Shown here: piece after piece, positions 27,701 to 33,700 of the stretch | Layout: each line of letters starts with the position of its first letter | Numbering within the stretch: the stretch's first letter is position 1 | Origin: Norana najaformis | Lineage: Eukaryota > Annelida > Clitellata > Crassiclitellata > Hormogastridae | Assembly: GCA_964023275.1 (NCBI GenBank) | Contig: OZ029917.1 | Location: 20,150,488 to 20,214,487, forward strand | Direction of reading: 5' to 3' | DNA length: 64,000 nt | Position numbers and translations under genes: made by a program | Notes under the pieces: generated by a model | What the model was told of the DNA's origin: nothing | What the model saw: only the letters and a program-made list of their open reading frames with translations | Databases searched by the model: none

Positions 27701-30700
27701 AGTGCATATTGAAACAGAGCAACAATAAAAATCAACCAAAACGAGACTGGATGAGGTGAGATCTCAGTTTAGAGTGAACGATAGTAACAATGAGCCATGA
27801 TAGTTCAAAATGGAGGGACCTGCAAATTGTGAATGAGCACCAGCCAAAAACAAAGCACGTACAAAGAACAGCGTAAGACGCCAGAAGATGCTGCTAGAAG
27901 AACAGCATTACAAAGTGTGTACAAAGAGCTGTTGTCACTCGCCTGCTGGGTCTTTAAAAGTCACCATCGCAGTTCCACTCTTTTCATCATAGGTGAACCC
28001 ATCTTCGGCAATTTCTCCACCTCCTGACCGTTTCTTGTTTTCAAGGAACATCATCAGTGTATGCGATTTGGTTCCTGCAGGAATCTCACTGATTTCCACT
28101 TGGCCAGGAATCTCTGTACTTTTTGGACTGGAGTCCGTAAGGGCGCGTGGTGATGATGTTGATGACGATGGGCGATATACTTCCAGCATGCTTCCATCTG
28201 TGTACTTAATCTTTCCCTTTTCCAGTAAGCTCTTTGCCACTGTACCAATTTTGCACAAAATACAAACGAAAGTTATTCATATAAAATAAAGCATAATATT
28301 ATTAAGCACAAAATATTAAATACTTAAATTATATCACAATACTAAGTGTAAATGTAAAAATATCATAAAAATAATAATACAAAAAACAATTTATAATAAA
28401 TCCATAATTGTAATTGTAATTGTAACCACGACAGTTTACACAGCACTGTCAGTAGCAAGCTACTTCAAGGGTGTTTACAATGTCAAATGTCGGCACGCAC
28501 AAGAGTCCAACAATTAATGATAAATGGATGATGTACAAAATCAAAATCAAATGCTGATCCTAGAGTTAGTCAGTGATCAGACAATTTTAACTGTTTAATC
28601 TCTATTTTGTTGTGATTAAGAAAAATGTTGAAGTTTAGAAGGTAAAGCTTTAAAACCAGCAAACATTCTAGTTTTGAAGTGTTCAATCTGTATGTAACAG
28701 GTTCACTGATAACTAATCTGTATGTAACAGGTTCACTGATAACTGTTTGGATAGTGTCAAACTGACTTCTGTTACCAGGAAATCATGGATAGGTATGCAA
28801 AGGAAAGCCAGAATCTTTGCAGTGGCATTGAGTGGGAAGGCCTTCAACCAACCAACTGGCCATTGACATAAGCACCTGCAAAGACCTGGTGGCATAAGGG
28901 TTATCTGGATGTGGTACGTTCTACCATCAGTCCAGGGAGTGCCAGTTAGTAAACATAACTGTGTGCTCTGAAAGCTTCATTTGACTGTTGTCATTCTTTA
29001 AGCTCAACACCATATGGACCAGGAACTCTGAACAATGTTTTGACTGTCAACTGGGACACCACTGGTTGTGTTCTACATGTGTGCAAGTGCCTGCCAGTGG
29101 TGATATTTCCAGCTATTCAAGCACAACTTGCTTACATATCAACTTATTGTTCTTAAGAGCTCTATGTCATTTAGGCTATTAAGGGGCTCCTTCAAGAAGT
29201 ACTTAGAAGGTGGTGCCATAAACTTTTCAGTAATAGATATAGCCAAAAACATCCAACCTGACATTTTTAAATAGTTCATTAGCTATTAATTGAGGCAGAG
29301 TCAAATAGGCCATTGTGTCTGCAAAACAATAAAGGAAGGCAGGTCGGTCCAAGAAATTAAAGATTAAACAAAATGGCATAAAACATCCGTGTACTGGATC
29401 GTAATCGTAATCAAAAACTTATAAAGCGCCACTTCAAGATGAAACTCATCAGAGGCGCTCCCGGCCCAATTTCCCATGACTAATGGGGAATAACACGGTC
29501 TTCAGACGCTTGCGGAAAAGAGAGGGAGGAAGAGAGAGGAATTCCCGCCTAAGGTCACCAGGCAGGTTGTTCCATGAGGCAGGGCCAACAACGGCAAAGC
29601 TGCAGCACTGTGCAGTAGTAGTGCAAGCCGTAGGAACTACCAGGTGTCCCTGGATTGCCGATCGCAGCAGTCGGCGGCCAGGGACAGAAGAAACAGGGAC
29701 ACAGAGTTCCCTTAGATAAATAGGTGCACTGCCAACAAGGCAGCTGTGCACAAGGGCCAGAATTTTAAACTAGATGCGTTCTCGAATTGGAAACCAGTGG
29801 ATTTTTTCCAGCATGAATAAGGAGATATGGCCAAACTTTGGAATGCCACCAATCAAGCGAGCTGCAGCATTTAGGACAGACTGAAGTTGGGAGAGGGAAG
29901 AGGATCCAAGACCGGCAAAAACCCTTGATGTCAGCAGGATACTGGAATCCAGTTGTTTCCAAATCAGTTTCAAATGGAGATCTTCATAAAATAATTCTAT
30001 GTCAAATATCAAGTCAAAAGTCAAAACCCATTTCCTACGCTAAAGACATGCTGCCGTTAAAACTGGGTTGCCCTACCATGGCAGTTCTCTCACCACTTTG
30101 CATTAGCTTTCTCATATTTAAAACCCTACATTTAAGACAGAAACAGACTGAGCCTTAGCTTAAATGGGACTCAAAAACATTCTGGAAGAAGAGTAGAACT
30201 CTCACCCTCAGCATCTTGGAATTTAACAATAGCTCTTCCTGTGGCTTCATCCAAACTGAGTTCCACAACTTCACCACCACCTGATCTCTTCTTATTTCCC
30301 AGGAACAACTGCAGAATGTCTTTGTCTGTCCCCTTTGGGATCTTTTGAATCTCAATGGTATCTTCCACCTCCAAAGCTGTGGGAAGCTCTTCTGGCACTG
30401 GCAGAATTTCTAAGGTCATCTGCTTGAACTGGATACAACCAGCTTTCAACAGGTTCTGCGCAACTGTTAAGACAAGCAACTTAAAGTGAACACTAAAATA
30501 ACAGTTTTATTTGTTATTCTTTGTTAACAAAATGCATATAGTCATTTACATAAAGAGGTCAGTGATGGTAACAACTAAAGAAACTACAGACCAGTTTTAG
30601 CAAACACCTTTTCCACACAATCTTGGAAAGTGTGCAATACTGTTCGTTTTTGTGAAACAACAGATGTTTCCTTTATGAAAAGTCTACTTCAGTATATTAG

Positions 30701-33700
30701 GCCTGTTATGATTATCTCATGCAGGACCTACGGATGGCATAGCAAATATTTCCATAAAAAAATAAAATTCAAGTCAGACCATGGGTACAGATAGGTATGT
30801 AGGCATCATGGTTGTAATATGAGGTCAATTTCCTTATCCAGTGCCTTTCTATCAGCATCCAGTGCTATAATGCCACAGCACTTTGAGACATGCTTACTAA
30901 TGTTGTGGAGAAGAAAGCCTGGCTTCTCAGATACCCATTAACAGCCCCTAGAGTATTTTTTGTTCCTGAGGGATTACACTTACCTCAGGTAAAAACAATA
31001 ATAATAATAACATTGACAGCAATAAAAAAGCAGCAACAATAAGAATAATGATAATGCTAGATTTACCCTGATAATCTTCAAACTGAACAATCGTCTGTTC
31101 ATCTCCAGTCTGAAAATGCATACTGACAACTGTACCACCTCCATTTTGTTCTCTCTCCAGCAGAGCCAACAGGACATCATCAGTCATGACTTTAGGAATT
31201 CCACTAACAAGGACCTCTGCAGATGGAAGCTTGCCTTCTTCATTGTCTCTCTCCTCATCGAAAACGTCACTGGTCATGCGATTAAACTCAGATGGAGGAG
31301 GAGGAGGCACAACTGCAAACTCTGTATTGCCAAACTTGACTAATCCTGCCTCTAGAATTCTCTGGGCAACTAAAAATTCAAAGAATCATTACATGCCTGT
31401 ACAACTGATAAGCATCATTGCAGAACTCTGTTACACATTTTGGAGGCTGAAATCTCCAACCAATGAAAAGATATTTCAAGATTTCTGTTTCACTAGTGTC
31501 CCTTAGCGAACTCAGTCATAAAATGAATGCATAAACATATATAATTATACATATATATATAAAATGAATTTACAGACCATACACTGTTGGTGTGAAGATT
31601 AGACAGCAAGGCAGAGGACTGGCCAATACCCATACGTTCTCATACACTGAGGAAAAGTAATGAAGTTGCTAACACTTTGTTCCCATGGCTGCCTCTTGTG
31701 ATTTGTTTAAAGGACTCCTCTGTTTTTTTCATACAAATTTTGATTCCTACATGAATTACATTACATTTCAATTACATCACATCTCAGAGAACTATCACAA
31801 TCTCTGGAAACTTTCAATTCATAAGCTCTCAATTTCATCACTGTGAAAACGGCAATTGAGCAGAACCAGCTAGTAATAGTAAGAAGAACCAATACCAAAG
31901 CCTGCATTGGATGAACAGGAAGCAGGAGAGCAAATGAATTAATGACATACCACAAAAGTCTTCAAAAGTAACCATCACATTATCCCCATCTTGGATCAAC
32001 TGTTCGATGTTGCCACCTCCTGATTTTTCCTGGGTCAGAATAATTTCAAGAAACTCCACCATAGCTGATGGAACATTCTGAATGCATACGGTACGAGACA
32101 ATGCATCCTTGTCACCAGCAATGCTGGTGTCATCTTCAATCTCTACATCAACATTGTCTTGTTCTGGCTCGTCTTCACCAACACTGACAACGATACCTTC
32201 TGCAGGTGGAGGTAACAGGGCCTCAGGAGGAATCTTGGAGAAGAAGAGCTTCTTTCCTTTAACTTCAATAAATTTCTGGTCTAAGAGACTAGCAGCAACT
32301 GTTGTCAATAGAAATGCACACACAAAAATACATAGCACCTCAGTTGCTCTAAATACCTCAGTATTTATATGAAAGCAAATACCGGTAATTACAGAAGATT
32401 TTGTGGAGTAATATGTATGCTTACAAAATAATTGCAGAAAACAAAAAAGTCAACTCATATGATCTTCAACTGCAGCATCTGATATGAATATATACAAATC
32501 CACTTATTTTGCTACATTAAAATAACTAGAATTAGCTGAATGAATAGCCAAATTAAGTCCACATAAGAACCCTTTCTTCAACATCATAAAGCAAATACAT
32601 AAACTCTGAAGTTTAACTTTGGCAGGAACTGCTCAGTTCTTATGTTATTACTTAGCTGTGGCAAATTTTCCACCTCTCTTTTAAATCACAACAATAAACA
32701 GCCGAAAATATTCTACACGTTTTTTTAACAAACAGGTTTGCTTATCAGTAAGTCTATGTGCTACATATATTCAGTAGCTACCTGGTCTCCAAGAACGGGT
32801 TGCCCACGTATTGGATTTGCCTGTGGGAACCAGACCCTAGTCATATAATTAATTAAACTAAATATTAGGTACTCAAGTCATGGAATTCCCAAAAAGTACA
32901 TAATTAGGGTGGCACCCAAGTTCTTCATACATGTAGAAGTTTGTACCTGACCTGATCAATAATGATGAAAAATACCACTCGATTTAATTAGAAATTTCAT
33001 CAGAATTAGCAACAACAGTGTCAGTAAAATGCTTAAAGTCAGTAGAGCAATTATTAAGAGTCATTACATAAAGCACTTCTAGATATTTCTGTTACAGCAA
33101 AAGTAATGGCAAGACAGCAACATACAAAGTAAAACACATTAAGCAAAATATGAATCTTGGTAATTATCTTAGTAATCAAACACCACAAACCTTCCTGTTC
33201 TTCGAAAGATACAGTCACCGTTTCAGAACTGATATCAAAGCTGTAGTCTGATATTGATCCACCACCTTTCTTCGGACTTTCAAGAAACAGTTCAAGCATT
33301 TCATTCACTTCATTTGAGACGCTGCGTACAAACAATGTACATGGACTGGGAGGGACCAGAACCTTCATTGTATGCCCTTGTATTGTTATTACTCCAGTCT
33401 TCAGGAAGAATTCAGCAACTATTTTCGACAGACAAATTACACCATTTGTAGGATTAATCATGACTTTGCCACAAACACAGAAGATCCAGCTAATCAGTGT
33501 CTAATCGCTGTACGCCAACTACTTGTTTCTGTTTTTGGCGATATTCAGTCTTAAATGGCTAGTAATAAACTTCTGAATCCTGTAAAGCCTGAATTCTTTC
33601 TTCTAGTCATAAGCCAATAACTCCATAAATTTGAATGCCTTATGTATGTTCAGTTGGTTGGTTTACTTATTAACTGTACTGAACGTGCACACAATTTGGG

